DNA of 51,160 nt, from the NCBI GenBank assembly GCA_003565295.1, contig PXCO01000073.1, forward strand, positions 1 through 51,160. Reading direction: 5' to 3'. Every line of letters begins with the position of its first letter. The stretch's first letter is position 1. Shown here in pieces: positions 16,764 to 25,774 of the stretch. The DNA is from Cyclobacteriaceae bacterium (GTDB lineage Bacteria > Bacteroidota > Bacteroidia > Cytophagales > Cyclobacteriaceae). The position numbers and the translations under genes are program-made. The notes under the pieces are model-generated. The model made no database searches. It was not told where the DNA came from and saw only the letters and a program-made list of their open reading frames with translations.

Positions 16764-17600
16764 ATGAAGCGTGCTCTACCCCTATTATTTATCCTTTGCC
16801 TGAGCTTATCTTTTTCCTGTGTATCCAAGAAAAGGTTTATGGAGGCCAATATACGTATAAGCAACCTTACCCGAAACCTAAGTGATATGGAGGACGAACT
16901 GGCCAGCACCAAGGAAGAGTTGGCCAGTACAGAAAGGCAGCTTAACAGGACCAAAACCGAACTTGAGCGGGAAAAGGCACTCAATGAAAACCTAAACGAC
17001 CGTTTGGCCAAGGCACAGTCCACTTCCTCAAACGTGCAGCAGGAATTGACTGAAAAAGAAAGAAGGCTTTTGGAGCAACAAGAAAAATTGGATAACCTGC
17101 AGGCACTTCTGGATGAACAAAAAGCGGTGATGGGTAGGCTGAAAGAAACCGTGGACCGGGCCTTGATCCAATACCGGTCTGATGAATTACAGGTGTATGA
17201 GCAAGGCGGGAAATTATATGTTTCTTTACAGGACAAATTACTCTTCCCATCTGGTAGCGCCACCGTTAATCGTGATGGAAGGGAGGCTCTGGGAAAACTA
17301 GCTGAGGTGTTGAATAACAACGAGGAGATATCCATTTTGGTGGAAGGTCATACCGACAACGTCCCTATTAGAGGCAGGTTTGAGGACAATTGGGCACTCA
17401 GCACCGCAAGGGCAACGGCTATTGTACGCATACTTACTGAAAATTATGAGGTGGAGCCGGAACGGGTAACTGCGGCAGGTAGGAGCTATTATGATCCAAA
17501 AGACAGCAATGAGACCAGTGAAGGTAGGGCAAGAAACAGAAGAACCGAGATTATTCTTACCCCAAACCTGGATGAGTTGTTTAACCTCTTAAGGCAATAA
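16764..17600 (+). CDS. OmpA-family peptidoglycan-binding outer-membrane lipoprotein
   Basis: The protein has 278 residues from the ATG at 16764. An in-frame TTG at 16749 only adds five residues ahead of a typical signal sequence, so I prefer the ATG. The signal ends at LSFSC, a loose lipobox. Residues about 30-125 form a long coiled coil (repeated E/K/L/Q heptads, e.g. ELASTKEELASTERQLNRT). The C-terminal OmpA domain runs from about 150: LLFPSGSATVNRDG, VEGHTDNVPIRG, NWALSTARA and AGRSYYDPKDSNET. The aspartate and arginine that bind diaminopimelate are in the HTDN and NWALSTARA regions. The likely role is anchoring the outer membrane to peptidoglycan. The pseudouridine synthase gene starts two bases after its stop, so the pair are likely co-transcribed. 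Confidence 0.9.
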   Translation: MKRALPLLFILCLSLSFSCVSKKRFMEANIRISNLTRNLSDMEDELASTKEELASTERQLNRTKTELEREKALNENLNDRLAKAQSTSSNVQQELTEKERRLLEQQEKLDNLQALLDEQKAVMGRLKETVDRALIQYRSDELQVYEQGGKLYVSLQDKLLFPSGSATVNRDGREALGKLAEVLNNNEEISILVEGHTDNVPIRGRFEDNWALSTARATAIVRILTENYEVEPERVTAAGRSYYDPKDSNETSEGRARNRRTEIILTPNLDELFNLLRQ

Positions 17601-17601
17601 A

Positions 17602-18234
17602 ATGCCCGATTATTTTCTTCTATACAAGCCCTATGGTATAGTTTCACAGTTTAGCGGAGAGGAGTCGGAGTCCTTGAAGTCCCTGTATGATTTTCCGGGA
17701 GATGTATACCCTGTAGGTCGCTTGGACAAGGACAGTGAGGGCCTTTTATTGCTCACCAACGATAAATCACTTAATCACCGTTTGCTAGAGCCCAAGTTTG
17801 CCCATAGGAGGACTTATTTGGCCCAGGTAGAGGGGAAGATGGGCGATGAGGGGCTGAAAGCTCTAGAAAATGGGGTTAAAATAAAGGTGGGCAGTGCTAC
17901 CTACTTAACGAAGAAAGCGAGGGCAAGCAAGATGGGCCATGAACCTGAATTGCCACCCAGAAATCCTCCAATAAGGTATAGAAAAAATGTGCCCGATACC
18001 TGGATACGCCTAAGCCTCTTTGAGGGTAAAAACAGGCAAGTTAGGAAAATGACTGCGGCGGTGGGTTTTCCCACCTTAAGGCTGGTTCGGTGGTCCATTG
18101 AGGACTTATGCATACGAGGTTTTGAGGTGGGAGAAGTTCGGCAATTTTCTCAGGAGGAAATCTACAGGGCCTTGCAGTTAAAAGTCGGAACCGGTGGACC
18201 CTATGTCCGAAAGAAACCCGGACAGGGCAGATAA
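17602..18234 (+). CDS. rluE: 23S rRNA pseudouridine synthase, RluE-like
   Basis: The 210-residue protein is of the RsuA/RluB/RluE/RluF group. It begins directly at the catalytic domain (YFLLYKPYGIVSQF) and lacks the N-terminal S4 domain, as E. coli RluE does. The catalytic motif is GRLDKDSEGLLLLTND (about 40-55), with the nucleophilic Asp at D42. EGKNRQVRKMTAAVGFPTLRLVR is the second conserved region. RluE modifies U2457 of 23S rRNA in E. coli; the same target is inferred here. It starts two bases after the OmpA gene stop. The gap after it (18235-18353) has an 8-bp hairpin (18253-18273, one wobble) but no T-run. Confidence 0.88.
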   Translation: MPDYFLLYKPYGIVSQFSGEESESLKSLYDFPGDVYPVGRLDKDSEGLLLLTNDKSLNHRLLEPKFAHRRTYLAQVEGKMGDEGLKALENGVKIKVGSATYLTKKARASKMGHEPELPPRNPPIRYRKNVPDTWIRLSLFEGKNRQVRKMTAAVGFPTLRLVRWSIEDLCIRGFEVGEVRQFSQEEIYRALQLKVGTGGPYVRKKPGQGR

Positions 18235-18353
18235 ATTGTGAAATAATAGGGAATTGTCCTAATTTAGGGCAATGAAGCTGAACACCTACCAATATGGTTT
18301 GAAAAGTTTCGTTAGGAAGGATAATAGCGATTAAAGGAGAAAAATAGCAGGAA

Positions 18354-19325
18354 ATGTACCAAGATAAAATTCAGGAAGTAATACAGGAAGTTAAAAAGGT
18401 GGTGGTAGGCCAAGACAGGATGATCAACAGGTTATTGGTCGGTTTATTCACGAATGGCCATATATTATTGGAGGGTGTGCCGGGGCTTGCCAAGACCCTT
18501 ACGGTAAATACTCTTGCCAAGGTGCTGCATTTGGACTTTAAAAGGATACAGTTTACACCGGATTTGCTGCCTTCCGATTTGATAGGTACCATGATATACA
18601 ATCAGCTCAATGCCAATTTCGAGGTGAAGAAGGGGCCCATCTTCTCTAACATAATACTTGCCGATGAGGTGAACAGATCCCCGGCTAAGGTGCAATCGGC
18701 ACTTTTGGAGGCCATGCAGGAAAAGCAGGTTACCATTGGTGAGACCACCTTTCCCCTGGACAAACCCTTTTTGGTTTTGGCCACCCAAAACCCCGTGGAT
18801 CAGGAAGGTACTTACCCTCTGCCAGAGGCACAGGTGGACAGGTTTATGATGAAAGTGAATATCGACTATCCCTCGAAGAATGAAGAAATGGAGGTGATGA
18901 GAAGAATGACCAATGCCTTTTTTGCCTCTGAGGTAAATGCTATTTTAAGCAAGGAGGAAATATTTGATATCAGAAAGGGTATCAACAATGTGAAAATTGC
19001 AGAACCCCTTGAGCGCTACATCATTGAATTGGTGTTTTCTACCCGCTTTCCTCAAAACTACGGAATGAAGGAGGAAGCCTCTTACATTCAGTTTGGCGCT
19101 TCTCCCAGGGCCAGTATTAACCTAAACTTGGCCGCAAAGGCAGTGGCGTATATGGAAGGAAGAGAATACGTGCTCCCAGAAGACATCAAGGAAGTGGCAT
19201 TAGATGTACTTAATCATAGGATATTGCTCAATTATGAGGCAGAGGCAGATAATGTAAACACCAGGGATCTGATCCATAGAATATTGGATAAGATTCCTCT
19301 TAATAAGTCTGCCGTTTTTAATTAA
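18354..19325 (+). CDS. MoxR-type AAA+ ATPase
   Basis: The 323-residue ATPase has Walker A GVPGLAKT (about 41-48), Walker B IILADEVNR (about 100), sensor 1 VLATQNPVDQEGTYPLPEAQ with the MoxR signature DRFMMKV, and a C-terminal lid with SPRASINL. MoxR proteins act as chaperone-like ATPases, generally with VWA-domain partners, and in Bacteroidota they are usually followed by DUF58 and Bat genes. Here none follows: the next gene is a histidine kinase. A purine-rich AAAGGAG lies 14 bases before the ATG. It could act on partners encoded elsewhere. Confidence 0.93.
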   Translation: MYQDKIQEVIQEVKKVVVGQDRMINRLLVGLFTNGHILLEGVPGLAKTLTVNTLAKVLHLDFKRIQFTPDLLPSDLIGTMIYNQLNANFEVKKGPIFSNIILADEVNRSPAKVQSALLEAMQEKQVTIGETTFPLDKPFLVLATQNPVDQEGTYPLPEAQVDRFMMKVNIDYPSKNEEMEVMRRMTNAFFASEVNAILSKEEIFDIRKGINNVKIAEPLERYIIELVFSTRFPQNYGMKEEASYIQFGASPRASINLNLAAKAVAYMEGREYVLPEDIKEVALDVLNHRILLNYEAEADNVNTRDLIHRILDKIPLNKSAVFN

Positions 19326-19444
19326 ACGCTTAGATGTATTCAGCCATTTAAAACCGAGATATAAACCGTTTATCCCAGTATTTAGGGAATGCGGCTTTTT
19401 AGTTTATTTTTATCCAGACAAATTTTTACATTTATCATCAATTT

Positions 19445-20494
19445 ATGGACAAAAATAAACTGTATTGGTTCCTTCAAATTACGGGGTGGCTGGCTTACGC
19501 ATTGGTCAGCCTTTTTTTCGCCTCCCTAACCAGAGGTGTTACCCCTATTCTGATTGGCGCATACCTGTCTTTGGCTACATTTTATTTTTTATCCACCCAT
19601 GTGTTGAGGTTCATCATCAAGAGCAAGGGATGGTTTGACTTTCCCATTGAGAAATTGCTCATACATATATTTATTGCTATCAGTGTGCTGAGTGTCATCA
19701 ATACAGGAGTACAGATGCTGATAAAGATCATTTTTGACATATTCGATGCATCGGAAGAACTGGCGATAGGAGTACTTTTGGCAAATGTGATTGGGAACTA
19801 TATCTTTTATACCCTATGGTCCATGATTTATTTCTTGTATTATTTTTTGAGCAACTACAACTCTACCTTGAAATACCAGGCTAAAATCAATGAAATTAAA
19901 TTAATACAGCTTCGGAATCAACTCAACCCCCATTTCATTTTCAATGCCCTGAATAGTGTAAGGGCATTGGTGGATGAGGATCCCAGAAAGGCCAAATCCG
20001 CCATCACCCAATTGTCCAATATATTACGCTATGCGCTTATAGTGGATAAACATAAGACCATTCCTTTTGGCGAGGAGCTCAATACGGTGAAAGATTACCT
20101 GGAGCTGGAAACGATTCGTTTCGAGGAGCGGCTGAAAGTTGTCTATGAGATTGAGGACGCGGCCTATCAGTACCGAATTCCTCCCATGATGCTTCAGACT
20201 ATCGTGGAAAACGCCATCAAGCATGGGATTAGTAATTTGATGAAAGGGGGGATAATTCTGATCAAGTGTAACATCGGGATTTTGGAGGATTTGTACATTT
20301 GGGTGAAAAACTCCGGTCAGCTGAGGGAGAAAAAGGAAAATTCCAGTAAGGTAGGTGGGCATGGAATATCCAATACCATTGAAAGATTGAAATTGATTTA
20401 CAATGACCGGGCCTCCTTCAAAATATTTAACCATGGCGAGGAATTTGTGGTGACGGAAATAAAAATACCAAAACAAAGTAGTAACTTAGAATAA
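19445..20494 (+). CDS. LytS-type sensor histidine kinase
   Basis: The 349-residue membrane kinase has four N-terminal transmembrane helices (about residues 8-140). A His_kinase (LytS/YehU class) domain follows, with LRNQLNPHFIFNALNSV and phospho-acceptor candidate H163. The HATPase N-box is TIVENAIKHGI, and GGHGISNTIERL is the G-box region. No extracellular sensor domain is visible, so the signal is probably sensed in or at the membrane. The LytTR response regulator starts 13 bases downstream, making a standard two-gene two-component system. Confidence 0.93.
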   Translation: MDKNKLYWFLQITGWLAYALVSLFFASLTRGVTPILIGAYLSLATFYFLSTHVLRFIIKSKGWFDFPIEKLLIHIFIAISVLSVINTGVQMLIKIIFDIFDASEELAIGVLLANVIGNYIFYTLWSMIYFLYYFLSNYNSTLKYQAKINEIKLIQLRNQLNPHFIFNALNSVRALVDEDPRKAKSAITQLSNILRYALIVDKHKTIPFGEELNTVKDYLELETIRFEERLKVVYEIEDAAYQYRIPPMMLQTIVENAIKHGISNLMKGGIILIKCNIGILEDLYIWVKNSGQLREKKENSSKVGGHGISNTIERLKLIYNDRASFKIFNHGEEFVVTEIKIPKQSSNLE

Positions 20495-20507
20495 AAATAA
20501 TAGTAAA

Positions 20508-21239
20508 ATGCGAGCACTTATTGTAGATGACGAAAGGTTAGCTAGGAAGGAATTAATGAGCCTTCTTTCCAATCACGATAATGTAGAAGTGATAGGAGAG
20601 GCACTCAATGTAGACGATGCCAAGGAAAAAATTGAACAACAGCAGCCGGATGTGATATTTTTGGACATTCAAATGCCGGAAAAGACGGGTTTTGACTTGC
20701 TGGAAGAATTAGATCATGTTCCTCTGGTGGTATTCATCACCGCTTATGACGAATTCGCCATACAGGCTTTTCAGGTGAATGCCTTAGATTATTTGCTCAA
20801 GCCCATAGAGCCGGAAAGGTTGGCCGAAACCTTGAAAAAGCTTGAGAAAAAGCTTGAGGAGATGAAAAACGAGAAGGAGGAGGTGGAAAGCAGTCCGGAC
20901 AAACTTACCTTAAACGACCAAGTGTTTGTTAAGGATGGGGATAGGTGTTGGTTTGTGAAACTGGCCAGCGTAAGGCTTTTCGAATCTGATGGCAACTATA
21001 TCAAGGTTTATTTTGACAACAACAAACCGATGATTCACAAGTCCCTGAATGCCTTAGATGAAAGATTAGATGAGAAATCATTTTTCAGGGCCAGCAGGAA
21101 ACACATCATAAACCTGAGTTGGGTAGAGTCCATTGAGCCCTGGTTTAATGGGGGCCTTGTGGTCACCTTAAAAGGGGGGGATAGGATTGAAGTGAGCAGA
21201 AGGCAAGCTGCACGCTTTAAAGATCTCATGAGCCTCTAA
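20508..21239 (+). CDS. LytTR-family response regulator, partner of the adjacent LytS kinase
   Basis: The 243-residue protein has a receiver domain (RALIVDDERLARKELM, acceptor D53 in VIFLDIQMPEK, FITAYDEFAIQAF, and LLKPIEPERL with the conserved Lys). A charged coiled linker follows (about 108-130), then a LytTR DNA-binding domain with VRLFESDGNYIKVYF, FFRASRKHIINLSWV and the closing GGDRIEVSRRQAARFK. LytTR proteins bind direct repeats upstream of targets. The genes it controls are not evident. It is co-transcribed with the kinase. Confidence 0.94.
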   Translation: MRALIVDDERLARKELMSLLSNHDNVEVIGEALNVDDAKEKIEQQQPDVIFLDIQMPEKTGFDLLEELDHVPLVVFITAYDEFAIQAFQVNALDYLLKPIEPERLAETLKKLEKKLEEMKNEKEEVESSPDKLTLNDQVFVKDGDRCWFVKLASVRLFESDGNYIKVYFDNNKPMIHKSLNALDERLDEKSFFRASRKHIINLSWVESIEPWFNGGLVVTLKGGDRIEVSRRQAARFKDLMSL

Positions 21240-21421
21240 AGTGTTCTCGGTATATTTTTTGTACACTTAATTTACATATTGATACCAAGTGTTGTATATT
21301 TAATAAAATGTTTCCTTTTTTATTGCCCTTTAAAATTAAAAGGTGTCCCTAGCACCAGGGAAAGTTATTGATAAATTAGGAAATTGAGGCAAGTAAATTT
21401 TTAACCAAAGTAAAGACCAAC

Positions 21422-22177
21422 ATGAAAGAAGAACGTATTTTGATAGTGGAGGATGATGTAAATATCTCCGAGAATATTGAGGAGATCCTTCAACTTTTGG
21501 GCTATGTAAACATAGACATCGCCAATTCCGCTAATCAGGCTATCAAGGTGGTGAAGAAATACAGGCCTGATATGGTCTTCATGGACATCAAGCTTAAAGG
21601 GGACAAAGATGGCATAGAGTTGGGTGAGATCATTCAGCAAATGGTGGATGCGCCCATTGTATATGTTACATCTTACAGTGATCCAGCCATCATAGAGAGG
21701 GCAAAAAGAACCCATCCGGCCGGGTTTATTGTAAAGCCCTTTAACAGCAATGATATTCATGCCATGGTGGAGATTGTCCTTTACAACCAAAGGACCCGAC
21801 CATTGCTGATGGAGGGAGGAATGGCCGGTGGAGATTCCAGTCCTTATCTGGTGACTGATGCTGTGTACATAAAAGCGGATAATGCCTTTGAAAGGGTGGA
21901 TTACAAAGATATCTACTACGTAGAGGCAAATGGCAATATGGTAACTATCTTCACCAAGAACCGCAATTTTACTATCAGAAAATCCATGAAAGATATGGAG
22001 GATAAGCTACCCTCCCAGTTATTCCTAAGGGTGCAGAAATCTTTTATTGTCCAGTTGGCTCAAATTGATAATTTCAACACAAAGGAAATCAATCTTAAAA
22101 CTGGGGATGTAGTGCCTGTGGGAAGGCAGTACTACAACAGCTTCTTAGCTAAGTTGAACACCATCACTGAAAGTTAG
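21422..22177 (+). CDS. Orphan LytTR-family response regulator
   Basis: The 251-residue protein has a receiver (ILIVEDDVNISENIEEIL, acceptor D55 in MVFMDIKLKG, YVTSYSD, IVKPFNSNDI). A flexible linker rich in glycine and methionine follows (about 128-142), then a LytTR domain (YYVEANGNMVTIF, LFLRVQKSFIV, and VVPVGRQYYNSFL at the end). It has its own 182-base upstream gap (21240-21421), so it seems separate from the LytS/LytTR operon. No kinase is adjacent. Such CheY-LytTR proteins in Bacteroidota often pair with multi-PAS cytoplasmic kinases, and one exists at 44453-48148, but pairing is speculation. It converges with the PhoH gene, with 15 bases between stops. Confidence 0.9.
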   Translation: MKEERILIVEDDVNISENIEEILQLLGYVNIDIANSANQAIKVVKKYRPDMVFMDIKLKGDKDGIELGEIIQQMVDAPIVYVTSYSDPAIIERAKRTHPAGFIVKPFNSNDIHAMVEIVLYNQRTRPLLMEGGMAGGDSSPYLVTDAVYIKADNAFERVDYKDIYYVEANGNMVTIFTKNRNFTIRKSMKDMEDKLPSQLFLRVQKSFIVQLAQIDNFNTKEINLKTGDVVPVGRQYYNSFLAKLNTITES

Positions 22178-22192
22178 GCAGTGGTCTTTTTA

Positions 22193-23539
22193 TTAAAGTA
22201 GTTCGTTTGCCAAGTTTGCCAGTTCGGATCTTTCCCCTTTTTCTAACTTAATGTGGGCATAAAGGGGATGGTTTTGAGCCCGGTCTATGAGGTAAGAAAG
22301 GCCGTTACTTTGGCTGTCTAAGTATGGTGTGTCAATTTGATAGACATCCCCTGTGAAGATAATCTTGGTATTTTCCCCTGCCCTGCTGATGATGGTTTTT
22401 ATCTCGTGCGGGGTTAGGTTTTGAGCTTCGTCCACAATAAAAAAGATATTTGATAGGGATCTGCCACGGATGTAGGCAAGTGGTTGAATTACCAGCTTTT
22501 CCTGATTAATCATTTCAATGATTTTTTGGTATTCTTTGTCACTTTCCTTGTACTGGTTTTGGATAAACTTAAGGTTGTCCCAGAGGGGTTCCATGTAGGG
22601 GTTAAGCTTGGATTTGATATCTCCCGGTAGGTAGCCTATGTCTTTGTTGCTTAAGGGCACAATGGGGCGGGCCAGAAAAATTTGCTTAAAGTCCCTTCTT
22701 TGCTCCAATGCACCTGCCAAGGCCAGTAGGGTTTTTCCAGTTCCGGCCACGCCCTGAATGGAAACCAGTTTGATTTTTGGGTTCATTATGGCATGTAGCG
22801 CAAAGGTCTGCTCGGCATTTTTAGGTTTGATATTGTAAGCACTGCGCTTTTCTATTTTGGCAAGCACATTTTCCTCGGCGTCATAATAGGCCAGCACTGA
22901 TTTATTTATGTTTTTGAGTATAAAAAAAGTGTTTGGATCTTTTTTCTTTCGGCCTAAGACCAATTTGGCATCCACTTGTTGTTGCTCATAAAGTTTGTTG
23001 ATAATGTCCCCATCGATGTCCTCAAGCACCTTTTTACCAGTGTTTTCTAATTCGGAAATGTTCTTGATCTTTCCCGTTTCATAGTCTTCAGCGAAAATAT
23101 CCAAAGATTTGGCTTTTAGCCTGAGGTTGATGTCCTTGCTTACCAAAATCACCTTTCTGCCGTTTTCAGACTGTTTTAAACTTAATGCGGCATTCAGTAT
23201 TTTGTGGTCGTTCTTTTCTTCCCCAAATATATCATTGGCATTCAGGCTATTTTGTGGGTTCATCAAAACCTTAAAATTACCTTTTCCTTTTCCATTCAGC
23301 GGGGTCCAGTTTTGGATCATGCGATCTTTGGAAAGTGTGTCCAGCAACCTGATAAACTCCCTGGCTTCAAAATTCTTGGTATCGTTACCTTTTTTGAACT
23401 GATCCAATTCCTCTAACACTGTAATAGGAATCACCACATCGTGCTCCGCAAAATTCATGATTGAATTATGGGCGTAAAGAATTACGGAGGTATCTAGCAC
23501 AAAAATTTTACTATCTTTTGTTGATTTGGCTCTTGGCAT
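22193..23539 (-). CDS. PIN-PhoH fusion protein (PhoH2-type RNase/RNA-helicase candidate)
   Basis: The 448-residue protein has an N-terminal PIN nuclease domain (about residues 10-150) with IFVLDTSVILY (D16), TVLEELDQFK (E44/E45) and a later acidic KNDHKILNAAL region. A PhoH ATPase domain follows (about 235-448), with Walker A IQGVAGTGKTLL (about 259), ARPIVPLSNKDIGYLPGD, and Walker B FFIVDEAQNLT. Proteins of this architecture (PhoH2) unwind and cleave RNA in mycobacteria; the same activity is inferred here. It is transcribed alone. The 208-base upstream gap (23540-23747) gave no convincing promoter motif. Confidence 0.92.
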   Translation of the reverse strand: MPRAKSTKDSKIFVLDTSVILYAHNSIMNFAEHDVVIPITVLEELDQFKKGNDTKNFEAREFIRLLDTLSKDRMIQNWTPLNGKGKGNFKVLMNPQNSLNANDIFGEEKNDHKILNAALSLKQSENGRKVILVSKDINLRLKAKSLDIFAEDYETGKIKNISELENTGKKVLEDIDGDIINKLYEQQQVDAKLVLGRKKKDPNTFFILKNINKSVLAYYDAEENVLAKIEKRSAYNIKPKNAEQTFALHAIMNPKIKLVSIQGVAGTGKTLLALAGALEQRRDFKQIFLARPIVPLSNKDIGYLPGDIKSKLNPYMEPLWDNLKFIQNQYKESDKEYQKIIEMINQEKLVIQPLAYIRGRSLSNIFFIVDEAQNLTPHEIKTIISRAGENTKIIFTGDVYQIDTPYLDSQSNGLSYLIDRAQNHPLYAHIKLEKGERSELANLANELL

Positions 23540-23747
23540 AGAAGAAAAACAGTTAGTATACGTAGGGATAAGGTAAGTAAAAAAAGAGGTAAATTCTACT
23601 ATTTTGAAACCGATACGCCTATATTTTCTTCAATAGAGATTAGCTGATTGATTATCAGGTAAATTTTTAAACGTACTTATCCCATTGGTTTTCATAAGCC
23701 TAATATATCCCTTGACGCGGGGGCTGTTGGGCTTTGTACTAAAAAAC

Positions 23748-25001
23748 TTAATTGTGGGTACTTTTGTTTTCCATCTCCAAATCAGACAGAAACTGATCGA
23801 TGGTGCCTGGCTTCACGTGGGGCATTACCACGATTTTATACCAATTAGGGTGCCTCTCATAGGTATCTGCCACTAAATAGTATTTATTGGCTAGGTTTGG
23901 GCTGATTTGGCTGGATTTGATGGCAATGATATTAAGGTAGGGGTTTCTATAGTAGGAAATACCTATTTGGGAGAGGTGTTTACATATCCTCTCTGTCCTA
24001 TCACACAAGGTTTCCATTTTGTATTTCCACCCCTCAGAACCGTGGATATTTAGGATCATCCAAATTGAAATGGCATTGGCGCCAGACCTGCTTCCGCTTA
24101 GGGTATAGTCTTTCCCGGGGATGTAACTTGCCTCCTTGGTTTTTACGTAAGAGATCAAGCCTTTTCTACAGAGAAAGAGGCCGGTTCCATAAGGTGTCTG
24201 CAGCATTTTGTGCCCATCAGCAGCAATTGAAGACACATAGGGGTTGTTGAATGTATAAACACTATTGGGATTAGTGAATGGGTAAATGAAACCACCATAA
24301 GCTGCGTCTACATGGATTCGGAAGGGGTGACCGTTTTTAGTAAAGAAATCCCCCAGGAAATTTAGGTCGTCCACAGAGCCAAACATGGTAGTAGAGAGGT
24401 TAGCTACTATAATGAAGGCCTTATATCCTTGGGATTTAGCTTTTTCAATTTTCCCAAGAAGATCATCTGGGAGAATTTGCCGATTAGCCGAATCTACCTT
24501 AAGGATAATGCTGCTTAGATCCAGGAGGTTAGCAGCCTTGGGCATGGAATAATGGGAATCTTCGGAATATACCAATGCTATTTCTTCCGTCCTTAGTTTG
24601 AATTCAGATCGGAAATGATTTCTGAACATCCAGATGGCTTGGATATTTGCCTCTGTGCCCCCTGTAGCCACATATCCATCCTGCTTTCCTTTTTCTCCTT
24701 TAAAAATCTGTTCGGAGACAAGTTGAATGAGTTCACTTTCTATTTTTTGAGTACCTTTAAACACCTCAAGGACTGACTCCTCACTGAGGGTATGTACCCC
24801 TATATGATTGGGGTTGCTTACCAATGCCGACATAAACGGGGCATCCTTTAAAAATGGTGCATCGGGGTAGAATTCTGTGGGGTCCAGATAGGTTCCGGGA
24901 ATCCCAAGAATGGGTCTGTCGCCTCTATAATCCATGTTTTCGGCTAAAGCCTCAAAAATGGTTTCTTTGATCTGCTCGTGCGAAGATTTTTTCCAATACA
25001 T
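23748..25001 (-). CDS. PLP-dependent group II amino acid decarboxylase
   Basis: The 417-residue enzyme is of the pyridoxal-dependent decarboxylase family (glutamate/tyrosine/aspartate decarboxylases, MfnA-like). Key sites are the phosphate-binding turn ATGGTEAN (112-119), the ring-stacking H150 in SEDSHYS, D232 in HVDAAYGG, and the PLP lysine K265 in ADGHKMLQTPYGTG. The substrate is not clear from sequence. It ends a - strand run after aroE with a 30-base gap. The presence of a phosphosulfolactate synthase family gene in the same run raises cysteate or another sulfonated amino acid as a candidate, alongside aspartate, tyrosine and histidine; this is inference only. Confidence 0.88.
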   Translation of the reverse strand: MYWKKSSHEQIKETIFEALAENMDYRGDRPILGIPGTYLDPTEFYPDAPFLKDAPFMSALVSNPNHIGVHTLSEESVLEVFKGTQKIESELIQLVSEQIFKGEKGKQDGYVATGGTEANIQAIWMFRNHFRSEFKLRTEEIALVYSEDSHYSMPKAANLLDLSSIILKVDSANRQILPDDLLGKIEKAKSQGYKAFIIVANLSTTMFGSVDDLNFLGDFFTKNGHPFRIHVDAAYGGFIYPFTNPNSVYTFNNPYVSSIAADGHKMLQTPYGTGLFLCRKGLISYVKTKEASYIPGKDYTLSGSRSGANAISIWMILNIHGSEGWKYKMETLCDRTERICKHLSQIGISYYRNPYLNIIAIKSSQISPNLANKYYLVADTYERHPNWYKIVVMPHVKPGTIDQFLSDLEMENKSTHN

Positions 25002-25031
25002 GTCATTTGAATAGTGAGTGGTAAATGTTTG

Positions 25032-25772
25032 TCAGTTCCAGATATCCCAGGCAGCCTCTGCCTGTAAGTGGAGCATTTCCAAACCATTTTTCACTACAGC
25101 ACCCCGGGCTTCTAAAGAACGCATCAAAAAAGTCTGCTCGGGGTTGTACACCAAGTCATACACTTTGTGCTGGTCATTGATATATTCTATAGGTATAGCC
25201 GGCATAGACTCAATATTGGGGAAAGTACCCAGTGGCGTGGTATTGATAATTAGGGTATATTCCTCAAGAATTTCTCTTTTATCCAAGAGGTCACCATAAC
25301 TAATTACGTCCATTTTGTCTAAATCGTTGCGGGAGACCCGCAGGTAGGGTATCGACAGGTCTTGAAGGGCTTGTACCACCGCCCTGGAAGCTCCACCAGT
25401 CCCTAATATCAAGGCTTTGAGCTCAAGGTGCGGCAACCAATTTTCTAAAGAGTTTTTAAAACCTATGTAATCTGTGTTGAAACCAGTGAGCCCCCCTGGC
25501 GTTATTTTAATGCAATTCACGGCACCTATGGCCTCACAGGCTGGGTCCAGACTCTTAAGGTAGGGAATCACCTGTACCTTATAGGGAATGGTTACATTCA
25601 GGCCCAAAAGGCCGGGTTCTTTTTCAAGGAGTTCGGGAAAAGATTCAATGGAGGGCAATTCGTAAAGCTCATAGTGGCTATCCGCCAGACCCTCGCGTTC
25701 AAACTTTTCAGTGAAATATTTCTTAGAAAAGGAATGTGTAAGTGGATAACCTATAAGTCCGTATTTTCTCAT
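25032..25772 (-). CDS. aroE: Shikimate dehydrogenase
   Basis: The 246-residue enzyme carries out the NADPH-dependent reduction of 3-dehydroshikimate in aromatic amino acid synthesis. Seen are GYPLTHSFSKKYF (substrate Ser residues), NVTIPYKVQVIPYL with the catalytic Lys, AIGAVNCI, FNTDYIGF with the catalytic Asp, and the nucleotide loop ILGTGGASRAVVQAL. The C-terminal helix GLEMLHLQAEAAWDIW is typical. It starts two bases after the DUF368 gene stop, so it is in the same transcript. Confidence 0.95.
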   Translation of the reverse strand: MRKYGLIGYPLTHSFSKKYFTEKFEREGLADSHYELYELPSIESFPELLEKEPGLLGLNVTIPYKVQVIPYLKSLDPACEAIGAVNCIKITPGGLTGFNTDYIGFKNSLENWLPHLELKALILGTGGASRAVVQALQDLSIPYLRVSRNDLDKMDVISYGDLLDKREILEEYTLIINTTPLGTFPNIESMPAIPIEYINDQHKVYDLVYNPEQTFLMRSLEARGAVVKNGLEMLHLQAEAAWDIWN

Positions 25773-25774
25773 AA

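Noticed and set aside
20820-20880. AAGCTTGAG repeats in the LytTR gene as a DNA repeat
   Set aside because: They encode a short K/E/L coiled linker between receiver and LytTR domains; ordinary codon repetition.
21240-21421. Possible small RNA in the gap before the orphan LytTR gene
   Set aside because: Only weak AT-rich stems (e.g. TCCCT-AGCACC-AGGGA) are visible, with no promoter plus terminator pair.
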